Assembly (NCBI GenBank): GCA_001414485.1
Contig: LLEY01000057.1
Location: 62,001-126,000 of the forward strand
Length of the DNA: 64,000 bases
Direction of reading: 5' to 3'
From: Calycina herbarum
Taxonomy: Eukaryota; Ascomycota; Leotiomycetes; Helotiales; Pezizellaceae
Shown here: positions 1-10,332 of the stretch, one piece after another
How the letters are laid out: each line of letters opens with the position of its first letter
How positions within the stretch are numbered: position 1 is the stretch's first letter
Notes under the pieces: model-generated
What the model was told of the DNA's origin: nothing
The model's input: only the letters and a program-made list of their open reading frames with translations
Databases searched by the model: none
Position numbers and translations under genes: made by a program

Positions 1-2430
1 TAAGATAAGTTAGGTAAGGTAGTACGATTTATAAAACTAGATTAATAAAATACCTATAAACTTATATAAATAAAAGTCGAAGACGAATAGAAGATAGTAT
101 TTACCTTACTATTAGGCTTTTATAAATATATAGTTATACTATTTAGACTTTATAATATACTAGCTATATATTAGAGATAAAATAATAATATTTTAAGAGA
201 TCTTCTAAAAGTAATAGTAATCTATTACCTAGATAATATCTTAATCTTCTTAGAAAAAGAAGAAGAATATAAGAGATATATTAAAGAGGTTTTATAACAA
301 CTTATAAAAGTGAACTCTTAGTTGAAACTCTTAAAATACGAGTTTAAAGTAACTTAGACACTTTTCCTAAGATAGGTATTTAGCTTAGGAAAAATAGAAA
401 TAGATCTAATAAAGATCTAAGATATCTTAAACTAGAAGTTACTAGAGAATATAAAAGATATATAGTCCTTCTTTAGATTTATAAACTTCTACTATCTGTA
501 TATATAAGACTATATAAAGATTACTAAACTAATAATAGTACTAGTTAAGAAAGCTATTAAATTTATTTAGAATAAATAGGCTAAGAACGCTTTTTAAAGA
601 ATTAAAGCAAGGTTTATAGAAAAATCTATTCTATATAACTTCGATATAGAAAAACTAAGTATAATTAAAATAGACGCTTTAGATATATTAATAGGTACGA
701 TTTACCTATAACTAAATAGAAAAGGAAAACTTATATCTATTATATATTATTCTAAAACATTTAACTTAGTATAATAAAACTATAGTATCTTCGATAAAGA
801 ATTACTTACTATAGTATTAGCCTTAGAATACTAGAAAATCTATTTATAGCTAGTAAAATACTAGGTTACGATTCTATCTAACTATAAGAACCTTAAGACA
901 TTTATAACAACTAAGGAACTTATAACTAGACAGTTAGCTAGATAGGCAGAAATACTAGGAGGATTTAATATTACTATTTAACATATAAAAGAAACGTTAA
1001 ATACTCGAGCTAATACTCTTAGCTAGAAACCCGGATACGAGGGAAATAAAGAGTATAAGAAGATTATAATCTTAAAAACTCTTAAGAATAGAGACTTAGT
1101 ACCTACTATATACGAAATAGTAGTAACGAATAATATCTAAATAGATAAAATTTAGAATATATACAAAGGTTATAACTAGTATATAAAAGGGAAATTATAG
1201 GTTCCTAGCTTATATATAAAAGAATTTATATAAGAATACTATACTATACCCGCTTATAAATACTAAGGAATTCGTAGAACTCTTTAATAGATAAGATAAT
1301 ACTACTATATTAATCGATTATCTACGATAGTTAAGAAAGTAATAGTAGAATATAATACCTATACCTAGAATAAGGCTTCCTACTATACTCCTTATAGATA
1401 GATAAATACTACTCTAATATTATAGATATCTTAGAAATTAATATTTATAGATTTTATTATTAAGTTACTAAAATCTAAAGATCCGATAATAGGAGTTAAG
1501 TATAACTCGATCCTAGTTATTATAGAACAGCTTATGAAATATATAATTCTAGTACTATATATAGAATCAAGTATAGCTAAGGAATTAGTATTCGTATTCC
1601 TAAGAGAAGTAGTTTTAAGATATAGACTACTAGAAGAGATAATCTCAGATAGAGATAAGCTCTTTACCTTAAAATTTTAGATCGCTCTTATAGAACGATT
1701 AGGTATAAAAAGAAAACTCTCTATAGCTTTCTACCTTTAAATAAATAAAGGAAATAAACAGATAAATTAAGTAGTTAAAATATACCTTTATTATTATATA
1801 AACTACTAGTAAGATAACTAGGTAGAGCTGCTGCCTTTAGTATAATTTGCTTATAATAGTTTAGTAACAGAAATAACACTTATTATACTATTCTATACTA
1901 ATTTTAGATATGAATTATTAGTATATTAAGAACTACTGCCTATAACTATCGACAACTAACTTACTTATATTTAAGTCTCGAAAATCAAGAGTCTATATAA
2001 GGAACTTATAGAGAACCTGTAGTTTATAGTAGAAAGAAATATATACTACTATAATAAACGACGTAGTTAGGAGCTAACGCTAAAAGAGGGAGATAAAGTC
2101 TACTTAGTATAAAAAAATATTAATATAAAAAGACTAAGTAATAAACTAGATTATAAGAAACTTAGACTATTTAAAATTAAACGAGTTAAGAGACCTTTAA
2201 ATTATAAATTAGTACTACTAAGAATAATAAACATCTACCTAGTATTCTATATATCCTTACTCGAACTAGTACTACTAGGAGTACTACTAGCTCTAATTAT
2301 AGAAATTTAACTAGTAAACCTAAATACTAAGTACAAAGTTAAGAGGATTCTTAACTATAAACTTATTAGAGAATAAGTTAAGTATTTAATTAAATAGTTA
2401 GATTACTTATACTTAGAGAATACTTAAGAA
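1..2430 (+). pseudogene. Ty3/gypsy Pol (RT, RNase H, integrase, chromodomain), RIP-inactivated
   Basis: Domains in order on the plus strand: reverse transcriptase about 1-640; RNase H about 670-930 (an Asp-Ala start and a DKELL-type block that reads DKELLTIVLALEY near 800-835); integrase with zinc-binding head and DDE core about 1190-2010 (core visible as IFIDFI near 1440 and IISDRDKLFT near 1640-1670); C-terminal chromodomain about 2325-2425 (YKVKRILNYKLIRE). Many codons for Gln and Trp are now stops, so no protein can be made. RT/RNase H/integrase order is that of Ty3/gypsy (Metaviridae) and the chromodomain places it among chromoviruses. Confidence 0.85.
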
Positions 2431-2559
2431 CTAAGAAGTAATCTTAACTATTACTAGGCAGAACTTTAGAGGTTCTACTAGTGAAACCTAGGGTTGCCTA
2501 TATCTTATAATTAGGAGGAAATAATTCGAGGAAGGCAGGGTTAAGACCTAGGTCGAAGG

Positions 2560-3010
2560 CAGGGTTAGAGATAGGAAAGGTAGCCAGCCTAGCAGCTTCT
2601 TTTTCTCTATACTCCTCCTCTTATTAAGCCTCTTTAACTTCCTTCTCCTTCTCCTCCCTCTCCTCTAGCTCGGCTATAGAGTTTAGACTAGACTAAATCA
2701 GCTGTTATTCTCGCTTGTTAAGCTAGCGCTAAAGCTTCCGTAAACGAAGAACCTTAGCAGCCGCTTCTTATTAGAACTACTAGGCCTGTTCTTCTTCGTT
2801 CCTCAGTTTCCGTCGTTACTAGTTAATTAAGGACTAGTTAGAAAGTAAGAGCATTCGATTTTACGATTTAATATTATAGGATTTCTTCTATCTTATATAC
2901 TTAGAACATTTATTAACTTCTAAGGCCGAGGCTATAGCTATATACTTCCGTCTAGAACGTTCGTATCGAGTATAAGAAGCTATTTCTTCACTAGATCTAT
3001 TAATATGTTT
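2560..3010 (-). pseudogene. Antisense accessory ORF of element 1 (double Cys motif plus coiled coil)
   Basis: Between pol and the 3' LTR, on the strand opposite to pol, a degraded reading frame can be followed. It shows a pair of CX2CX6C-type motifs in which several Cys are now Tyr (TGC/TGT to TAC/TAT): YTRYERSRRKY near 2945-2980 and CSKYIRQKKSY near 2882-2912. They are followed by a long Glu/Lys/Gln-rich stretch, probably a coiled coil, near 2600-2800. The same arrangement recurs at 11740-12100 and 15460-15830. I infer a zinc-binding accessory protein; no function is known to me. Confidence 0.6.
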
Positions 3011-3147
3011 TACTAGTTTAATCTAGCGTTTATGTTTAAAGGCGTAGGTAGTGTTTATATTAAAATTAGAAGAGCTAACAGCCTTTTAACAAATATTTCT
3101 TAGGCTGTACTTAAGCGTAGGGACACGCTAGTCTAAGAAGGGGATAG

Positions 3148-3598
3148 TGTTACAAATCACGTTTTACGTAGTAAGTAGTCTAGACAGCGCTCTAATAGGA
3201 TAAGGCATAGTATCTAGGGAAAGGAAGGTAATATAAGAGGGAATCTATAATACAGAGGCATTTAGGGATTCTAGGATCTTACTATTAGAAGTTGGTTATA
3301 ATTACGTAACAGAGCTATAAGCGACATAGCTGAAGAGTCGACTATGTCGACTATAGTTAGACAGGGTAACTAGGACGGCTAGGAGAAATAAAGGTTCTAT
3401 ATAGGACTAGCACGTCTACTATTAGATAGTAGCTTCGTACTTAACTTTAGTTATTAATCTTATTATATTATTTAACATCTTTGATATAAGTAACGAGTTC
3501 ACTTCTAAGTAAACAACCTAGCGTATCTGTACTTCTTACCTATATACTAAACTTCGAGACTTAGTTATCTTTGTTTAGTTCGTTTGAGTTTCGTTATA
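3148..3598 (+). repeat. 3' LTR of element 1 (451 bp)
   Basis: Starts TGTTACAAATCACG and ends TTTCGTTATA (an original ACA end RIPed to ATA). It is the reverse complement of the LTRs at 11112-11563, 14835-15280, 45719-46173 and 46217-46681. A 14-base direct repeat (GCGAGGTACTAATA, two copies three bases apart) starts immediately after it. Confidence 0.85.
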
Positions 3599-4517
3599 GC
3601 GAGGTACTAATATTAGCGAGGTACTAATAAACTACGTTAAGTATACTATTTTTATTACTTATTTATAATTTTATTTAGTTGATTTTATTATATAAGAATA
3701 ATAGAGATATATAGAGAGTAAATATTAAATAGCTATTAGTAACTACTTAACTTGATTTATAATAAGAAAAGAGAAATTAGTAATTAACTAAATACTACTA
3801 ATCTAACTTAATTTGTTTTTCTTTCTCTTTCTTCTTTAAACTATATAAGTAGTTTATAATTAATTTAAATAAGTAAAAGTATTTTATAGATTATTTTTAA
3901 TTATCTAGGTTTTTTTAATTTTTTTATAATTATTTAAGAAAAAAGAGATAATATAAATAAAATACTATTAATATACTCTTCTAAGTAATTAATATTATAC
4001 TTAGAATCTTTTAAAGTTCTTTAGATAACTCTATAATAGTTAAATAATTATCTTTCTTTTATTTCTCTAGTTATTTTAGACTTAGAGAGTTTCTATCTAA
4101 GATAAATTAGTTTTATATAACTTAATTAAGAACTTTCTATTATAGAGAAAATAGAAAAGAAATAAAGTAGAATTAAAGAAAATAAGTATTCTACTTATTT
4201 ATAATCTTATTCTAGTATTATATTATTATAAGTTTACTAAGTCTCTTTTTAGAAAGTATAGAAGAAACTAGTAAATAATTAATTTATTAAATAATAAGAT
4301 TTAAAAGCTTTATATTAAAGAAGATTATTCTAATATAGATAATATTACTTTAAAACTTCTATTAAACTAAAAATTATAAGTTCTAGAAATAAAATTATTT
4401 TTAGAGAAAATTAAGATAAATAAACTATTAAAGACGTTTTTATTCTATTTATAATAAAGCTTCGAGTCTTATCTAAACCTTAGAAACTACTCTTAACTAA
4501 AAGAGTAAGTAGTATAT
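3599..4517. other. AT-rich spacer, nothing recognised
   Basis: Very AT-rich, CpA-depleted DNA. I see no LTR ends, no protein motif and no RNA gene; it may be a RIP-erased repeat. Confidence 0.5.
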
Positions 4518-4792
4518 TGTGATGGAACCATCAGGAATTGATCGGAATTGGAATTGCCGAGTCTACGTGCCGAATGGGATACGATACGGATGTTGTTTCA
4601 GGTTTTGGAAAAGCCAGATGGCTTCCGGACTTACTATTGTCCGAACCTCTTGTAAATAGCTGCCTCCTCTCTATCGGGAAAGACCAATTTGGTCTTTTCC
4701 TTCGTATCAGAGCCTAGTATTCGGATATGTCATTCTATCGAACGCACTTCCATATGCCTCTTTTGTAGTAGTATCCGTTTCGTGCCGTTACA
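4518..4792. repeat. Un-RIPed solo LTR (275 bp) with TATAT target duplication
   Basis: Begins TGTGATGGAACC and ends CGTGCCGTTACA, the TG...CA ends of an LTR, and is flanked on both sides by TATAT (4513-4517 and 4793-4797). It has balanced composition, unlike the AT-rich DNA on both sides. A perfect short hairpin, GGAAAGACCAATTGGTCTTTTCC-like, sits near 4677-4701. No internal domain is present, so it is best read as a solo LTR left after LTR-LTR recombination. It resembles none of the other LTRs in the window. Confidence 0.75.
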
Positions 4793-4857
4793 TATATATT
4801 ATTATATATATAGTAAAAAAGTATAAAAAAATTAGTTAAAGTAATAACTTTTAGAGT

Positions 4858-4954
4858 TCTCTCTAACGAGGAATCGAACCTTAGTCTCTAAATAAATACC
4901 GAGACTCTCTTCTATATTAGACTTGAAATAGAAGAGAATTATATACTATCGAGA
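4858..4954 (-). pseudogene. tRNA-like sequence, degraded
   Basis: On the minus strand the 3' part reads as a T arm and acceptor (AAGGTTCGATTCCTCGTTAGAGAG), close to the tRNA-Asp 3' half at 5379-5526 with C-to-T and G-to-A changes. The 5' part (TCTCGATAGTATATAATTC) is shorter than a normal D arm, and a long hairpin (CTCTTCTAT against ATAGAAGAG) occupies the anticodon region. It may be a RIPed tRNA copy or a tRNA-derived repeat. Isotype uncertain. Confidence 0.4.
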
Positions 4955-5332
4955 CAAAAACCAACTACGAAGTGACCCTCGGAGAGCCAGCGAAGCGTCA
5001 CAAAGAAAGGTCACGTGAAGAAGAAAGAAGTGGAGCAGAGCGAGTACAGGGGAGATGAGGAAGTCGGAGGCCGTAGTGTTAGCGTATACTCTCTACTTTG
5101 TATATATGAATTTATTTTTTTCAACTTTTCAGAGCGAAGCGACAAACGGGGCCCCTATGAAAAGAAGGGAAAGAAAGAAGCCGTAGGCTGGAAACATTCA
5201 CACAAGACTCTCGGCCCCTGGCTCTCCCAGTGCCACAGCCCACAGCCGTTGAGAGTGGGGTCGGTGTGCTTTATCTGATTGGGAAAGTACAAAAATAGAA
5301 GAAGCCGGGGATTAAGATAGGGCAAAAAGAGG

Positions 5333-5371
5333 GCAAAAAAAAGACTTAAACTGTTGTTGGGGAATTGAACC
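5333..5371 (-). promoter_or_regulatory. Downstream B-box-like element and Pol III T-run after tRNA-Asp
   Basis: Just 3' of the tRNA on the minus strand is GGTTCAATTCC (5371-5361), one base off the B-box consensus, followed by a run of eight T (about 5341-5334), a usual RNA polymerase III terminator. Because the tRNA's own B box is interrupted, this second box could matter for transcription; that is inference. Confidence 0.4.
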
Positions 5372-5378
5372 TCAGATT

Positions 5379-5526
5379 CTCTCTGACGGGGCTATTTCAA
5401 TGTTAGTTTCTTGTCTTTGATTGTTGATAGTTGAGAATAACTTACAATCGAACCCCGGTCTCCCGCGCTTATAAGCGACCGAAGTCACGTGACAAGCGGA
5501 AATCATAACCACTAGACCATCAAAGA
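5379..5526 (-). tRNA. tRNA-Asp(GTC) with a 22-nt anticodon-loop intron and a 54-nt GT...AG insertion in the T arm
   Basis: Minus-strand exon 1 (5526-5490) starts TCTTTGATGGTCTAGTGG and ends with anticodon loop TTGTCA. A 22-nt segment (5489-5468) follows at the standard tRNA intron site, one base after the anticodon. Exon 2 (5467-5446) runs CGCGGGAGACCGGGGTTCGATT. Then come 54 extra bases (5445-5392) that begin GTAAGT, contain GAAACTAACATT and end ATAG. The last 12 tRNA bases plus discriminator G are at 5391-5379 (CCCCGTCAGAGAG). With both inserts removed the acceptor stem (TCTTTGA/TCAGAGA, one G-U), T stem (CGGGG/CCCCG) and anticodon stem all pair, giving a canonical tRNA-Asp. The second insert splits the B box. 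Whether the gene is functional cannot be told from sequence. Confidence 0.7.
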
Positions 5527-5539
5527 CGTTTTGCTTAGT

Positions 5540-7025
5540 TGGAAGCACTTTTGTTTATTAGAATATCCAAATCTTTGGATGTGGAAGTGAGGGTGGGCTA
5601 CTCCGCATTAATCCTATTGGTTGGAAACTTCACCCGTAATGGGGCCGAGATGGCTTCTGTGGACCGGAGCTCACATTTTGATATTGGTTTTCCTTACAAA
5701 AGAGAAGAAGGTGCAAATAAAATAATTTCATAAATTCAAGGCTCTTCATCCTCAAAACTTTGCAAAACCCTGTTGAGTTATGGGATTCAAGAGCTGGCTC
5801 GCTAATATTCAGGCTTAGCGAGGCCCTGCTGGCACACTCGACGGACCTTCAACCCCCCTCAGACAAACACTTCAGAACAACACCAGTTCTCGACCATGAA
5901 ATTCAGATCGTGGTTCACGAAGTCTGGGAACCCGCCCCCAGTAGAATGCTCAGTAACTCCCGAGATCTTGCAGATTCATGGGACGTTACTTCCAGTCTTC
6001 TTCCACAGCATCGATTTCCCATACCAAACTGCTATGCCGACTCCTCATTTCACTTTACAGCACGGAATCCTCAAGTCAACCGAGACCGATTCAAGTAATC
6101 CAATTTCTCTCTTGTGGTAGGCAAACCACGGCCACCTTCGGCCCAGTCTCTGTGTAAGGCAACCGGAAAAGAGTGCCGAAAAGTGTTTATTAATCTGGCC
6201 CCTCCCAGCAAGGTCACCAGTTGATCTGCTGAACAGGGCAAACAGAGGGAGTCGCCTCTCCTCTGCAGCCCTCTCTTGCAGAAAGGTCAATAACCCGGAA
6301 ATGTATGTCTTGGTTCTTGTGGAATCGCGGTCTGTTGCCGAGCGGGTATGAACTCCAACTCCCCCGGGTACGGTTACACAATTGCCTTCTCTTCATTTGT
6401 CAATGTGCAAAGTGGTGTGATTGACCTCGATTATTGATTGTACTACTCTATAGTTGCACCGTTTCGGCTCGGCCCTCGAACAAAGTTAGCTCTGGGGCAG
6501 GCGTGTACAAGAAGCTCATCCGCTTGCCTTTGTACGTTGAATTACCAGCTCCATCGTTTGTCACTTGGTATCGTATGCTTCATTTCGGCTTATACACTGA
6601 ACTGAACAACCGCTTTTTTGTCAGAGATAACGTGGTTTATCTCACCCCTGTGGACAATTTCAATTGGTGGCTTGCAAATATGCAATCGCCCTGTTGCCCT
6701 CTTGGGTCTTGCTTATCTCCCTTCTTTTAAACACGGCCACGACACACACGATATCACGACATTTCTCCCCGGGGTATTATTCCATCAACAACCACCTCAG
6801 ACAACTTGAAAGAACGTCACTGGATGCTGTGTTACAAACAGGGCAATAAAATACTCCCGCAACCTATTGGAAACATTCCGTACGTCACGATAGTCACATG
6901 GCTGGATGATGAGATTGTCTCTCAAGTTCACCGCTGTTTGAGAAGACATCGTGAAGCTGTTTTGGGAATCGCCCTTGTCGTCGCCCTCGAGTAACCGCCC
7001 TGTTTGTTTGGTGTTCATGTTCCGC
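5540..7025. other. Normal-composition spacer, no gene supported
   Basis: Sequence has ordinary base composition and several open stretches of 60-110 codons on both strands that overlap one another. None shows a recognisable domain, a convincing intron structure or a family motif. I therefore annotate no gene here. Confidence 0.4.
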
Positions 7026-7027
7026 CG

Positions 7028-7260
7028 ACTATAAGTATACTCTCTCTCTAGCACTTTCAATTACCAATTGCTCACCAACTTCAATCTTAATTTCAACACT
7101 CTCACACTCCTCAACTAAGACAACAATCAACCATCTGGAACAACAATCGACAACACCAATTACCAAAACAACATTTGTTGAGTATCTCACCTCTCTCAGT
7201 AGCAGCAATTTCTTCTCCCAAGCAGTGCTTGGGCTTCAGCAAGACAACGATTTGAGACTT
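7028..7260 (+). promoter_or_regulatory. TATA-like box and CA-rich leader upstream of the small gene at 7557
   Basis: CTATAAGTATA near 7029-7039 is followed by a CT-rich stretch and then by a long CAAC-repeat leader (about 7090-7170), a layout typical of filamentous-fungal promoters and 5' UTRs. It supports a plus-strand transcript through 7557-7868. Confidence 0.4.
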
Positions 7261-7556
7261 CTTTCACCCGTCATCCGAATGCGCCACCTTTCTTCGTAAC
7301 TTGACGTTCGCAACCCAAAGCACCATAATTCAAAATCTCTCTGGGGGTTCTCCCATCTGCGCCGACCCTTCAATTCATTCAGCGATTCCATTGACGTCGA
7401 ATATATCCTATGCGATTACGTTTTGCCTAAGCAATATTGCTTACTTCGACAAGTCCTCTGGCTCACCTCAGACTCATTTTGATATCAACCCCTTTCCACG
7501 AAATCGACACCCTTTACTTCTACATCACCACCTACGAAACGATTCTATCAACGACT

Positions 7557-7868
7557 ATGGCAACGCAAAAAGCTCCACTCGCTTCCAAAGCCTTCAAGGG
7601 CAAACTCCAAACCATTGGCTCTGACCTCGCTCTGACCGGCAAACCGAAAACCTCGCAATCGACTCGAACATCGACCCCCGTTACCGTCTCGACATCTTCC
7701 TCGCTATCCGAACGTCGACTCGAAAAGGCAGAACGAGCCTCGAAATGGTTGCTCCTACAGGACCGAGACTGTCGGTCTTGGGCTGTCTCCGAGTATGATG
7801 CCCATCAAGAGATGGAAATAAAAAGCCACCAGGCTCTCTTGGAGAAGATTTCGAAAGCGGAATATTGA
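7557..7868 (+). CDS. Small hypothetical protein (103 aa)
   Basis: I do not recognise this protein. The frame is open upstream to 7437, but the ATG at 7557 (MATQKAPLASKAFKGK) gives the most protein-like product: a basic N-terminal segment, a Ser/Thr-rich stretch (residues about 33-55, STRTSTPVTVSTSSS) and a charged, helix-prone C-terminal half ending HQALLEKISKAEY. Start choice rests on composition and on the long CA-rich leader before it. No signal peptide or membrane segment. It is the only candidate gene in the island between the RIPed blocks. It could be a chance ORF; expression data would settle that. Confidence 0.45.
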   Translation: MATQKAPLASKAFKGKLQTIGSDLALTGKPKTSQSTRTSTPVTVSTSSSLSERRLEKAERASKWLLLQDRDCRSWAVSEYDAHQEMEIKSHQALLEKISKAEY

Positions 7869-8564
7869 TTGTTTAAGATTTGGGGAGTTGCGGACCGCTT
7901 ACGACTTTTTGATATGGCACATATTGGTGATTTTGAGCGAGGTATTGGATGTGAAGTGCGCATGTGGTGTTATCTTTGGAGTTGCTGATGATGTTCGTGG
8001 ATAATTCTGTGGGATGTGAAACTGATTGCAAACAAGTAACAAATGCATGAGATGTTCAGTTATAATGTTACCGGGGATTGCATGGTTTTATCTTTTGCTC
8101 AACTTCGATCACTCGTTTGTACGGTAATTACTTGTTCTCTCGCTTTATTTACCCTGGTTACAGCTATATTCCAGTTCATTGTGATAAAAAGTAGGGTGTA
8201 AATCGCTTGCATTTCTACGATGGGATAAGCCCAGGTTAAGTACTCGTCCGAGGGCTTTCAAAGGAGCCACGGACAAAGATTCTACAGATAATACAGGGTG
8301 GATAAAGGAATAGTATAAGGGGCTTGTACTTGGGCAAGTATTACTTAAACCCTCTTCAGCTCGTCACCACTTTTTAGTATAGAATTAGCACCAAAACTAA
8401 CCGATTTCCACTCTAACACCTAATCAACAACTATAATACTAAAATAGCTAAAAAAAATAAGAAAGTCAAAAGGCCGTGCTCTACGTATATATAAGACTTC
8501 CTAGCGTAAGGTTCCTATCTAGTAACGTACTTGAATTATTAGTAGAATTAGATAGAATACTAAT
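7869..8564. other. Intergenic, turning AT-rich from about 8380
   Basis: Probable 3' flank of the small gene, then a gradual change into CpA-poor, AT-rich sequence that borders the LTR at 8565. Nothing else recognised. Confidence 0.4.
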
Positions 8565-8841
8565 TGTTACGGCGCTGGTCCGTAACCTGGAAGGTCACGT
8601 GACAAGCACGTGACCTTTGGGAACCACCTCGGTGATGAGGATGTGTAGATCTATGACGAGAGCTATGACGAGAGCTATAACGAGATTTCAGCTCCTTACA
8701 GCTACTTATAATTACTAAGTAACCTCTTTTCTCTGGGTATATAAACCGCGTTACTCTCGTAGATAGAACTGTAGCTTTAAATTCTCGAAAATACATATAT
8801 ATATACTCTTGTGCCTTTGCCTTTAGTTATAGATCGTGACA
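8565..8841 (+). repeat. LTR of element 6 (277 bp)
   Basis: Starts TGTTACGGCGCTGGTCCGTAAC and ends ATAGATCGTGACA, the reverse complement of the element D LTR ends. It is about 45 bases longer than the D LTRs and includes two adjacent copies of TATGACGAGAGC. A TATA-like GGGTATATAAACC lies at about 8737. Confidence 0.75.
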
Positions 8842-9290
8842 TTATTTAAAGCTTAACTCTCTTTTACTCTCTACGAAGGATTATAATATCGACCGGATTC
8901 TACGCTCGTAACAGCTAGAAGATCTTACACTCGTAACAGTGTAACTACAACCCTCCTCCTCTGCTCGTAACGGCACCCTTTTTACTCCCTACGAAGGATT
9001 ATAATATCGAACGGATTCCACGCTCGTAACAGCTGGAAGATCTTACACTCGTAACGGTGTAATTACGACATTCCTCCTCCGCCCGTAACGGCCTCTCTTC
9101 CTATAAACGGATCCCTCGAGCATCTCTGCGTCTGTAACGACTTATCTCCTTAAAAGGCACGCCTGTAACGGCCTGCATAACCTATTCTTCTGCGAGCTAA
9201 TACCTTACTATCAAAGAACCTTTAAAAACCGACCTCTTCGCTAAGCCTGTCGTAAAACGAGCTAATGCCTTACTATTAAACTGTAAGAGT
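8565..9290 (+). mobile_element. 5' end of a gypsy element related to element D (element 6), truncated
   Basis: A 5' LTR in plus orientation is followed by leader sequence that matches, as reverse complement, the 5' leader of element D at about 30235-30438 (for example CTCGAGCATCTCTGCGTCT). Similarity stops near 9185; from there to about 9290 are two copies of a roughly 60-base block (CGAGCTAATRCCTTACTAT), then the palindrome begins. Gag and pol are missing. Confidence 0.7.
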
Positions 9291-9443
9291 TTTTGATTTA
9301 GTGAATAAGCTTGCTTTTGAGCTCGCTTCTGAGTGGCTCGCTAAGCGAGATTGCGAATATCGCGGATATATACTTCTATAGATATATAAATAGCTAAGAA
9401 AGAGCTTCTCTCTTCCTTCCTTCTTCGTAAATAATCTATTCCT

Positions 9444-10070
9444 TAATTACTACTATAACAGACGTCTAATATATCTTCTACTAAGTTTATTATAGTAAAT
9501 TTACTAGCGTTGTTAAGATAAGAGTTAATATACTTACGTACCTCTCTCTCTAGAGTTAATAAGACGTAAGTTATTCGTTCTAATTTAGTAGGAAACTAGT
9601 TAGAGTTAGTACGAAGCTTAACTTTAAGATTAATAATATATAATCGTAGCTTAGTAATAGATTAGCAGCTACTACTAAACTTGGCTAGGTTAGTATAAGA
9701 GGCGGATCGAATAAGTAGAGTAGAGAGGTTTTAGTAAATCCGGAGTAATTCCTTAGTTTAAGAGTTACTCGTAGAAGTGGCTATAGAAGCGGCCTACTAT
9801 AGGCATTGGTTTTTATTATTAAGAGTTATAATACAGTTGTTAAATTTAGTAGCTTATTAATTATACTCGTTGGCTTCTCGTAGGGCATCTGCTTCAGCGA
9901 CGTGTAGTACTTGCTCTACAGTGTCTTTGTCGATAGTAGTCTGGTTATAGAGCGAGAGTAGGTCTCGTAGGCCTTATAGGAAGGTGTCTTCGTTCTTATT
10001 AATAAAAGCTCCAAGCATACCATCATCAATAGTAGCTTGGAGTTCTTAGGCAGTGAATTAAGGCATAATG
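9444..10070 (-). pseudogene. Gag-like gene in the left palindrome arm, RIP-inactivated
   Basis: Mirror copy of the right-arm gene, read on the minus strand from about 10067. It carries the same stop positions and the same capsid-like C-terminal block, with few differences. Two copies facing outward in one palindrome is unusual for an LTR element. Confidence 0.6.
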
Positions 10071-10332
10071 AATTCGAGGCAAGGGCAAGCGCAAGGGCGG
10101 TAGGCGATAGCGAAGGGAAAGGTGTTTCAAGAGCGGTGAGTACAGCGACGATGTGTACGCTGTATAAGTAAAAGAAGGCGAACAATATGTTATAGTGGGG
10201 ATCAAGGAATAGATTGTTCGCCTTCTTTTACTTGTACAGCGTACACATCGTCGCTGTACTCACCGCTCTTGAAACACCTTTCCCTTCGCTATTGCCTACC
10301 GCCCTTGCGCTTGCCCTTACCCCGAATTCATT

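Larger units (their letters stand above)
1..3598 (+). mobile_element. Ty3/gypsy LTR retrotransposon (element 1), 3' part
   Basis: Plus-strand gypsy element cut by the left window edge. It holds the end of a pol polyprotein, a region with an antisense accessory ORF, and a 3' LTR at 3148-3598. The element belongs to the same superfamily of copies as 11112-14834 and element A: LTRs and chromodomains align by eye. The 5' end and target duplication lie outside the window. Confidence 0.88.

Noticed and set aside
5015..5278. 87-codon ORF after the tRNA-like copy
   Set aside because: Low-complexity, highly charged start, no motif, no supporting promoter or homologous look; likely chance.
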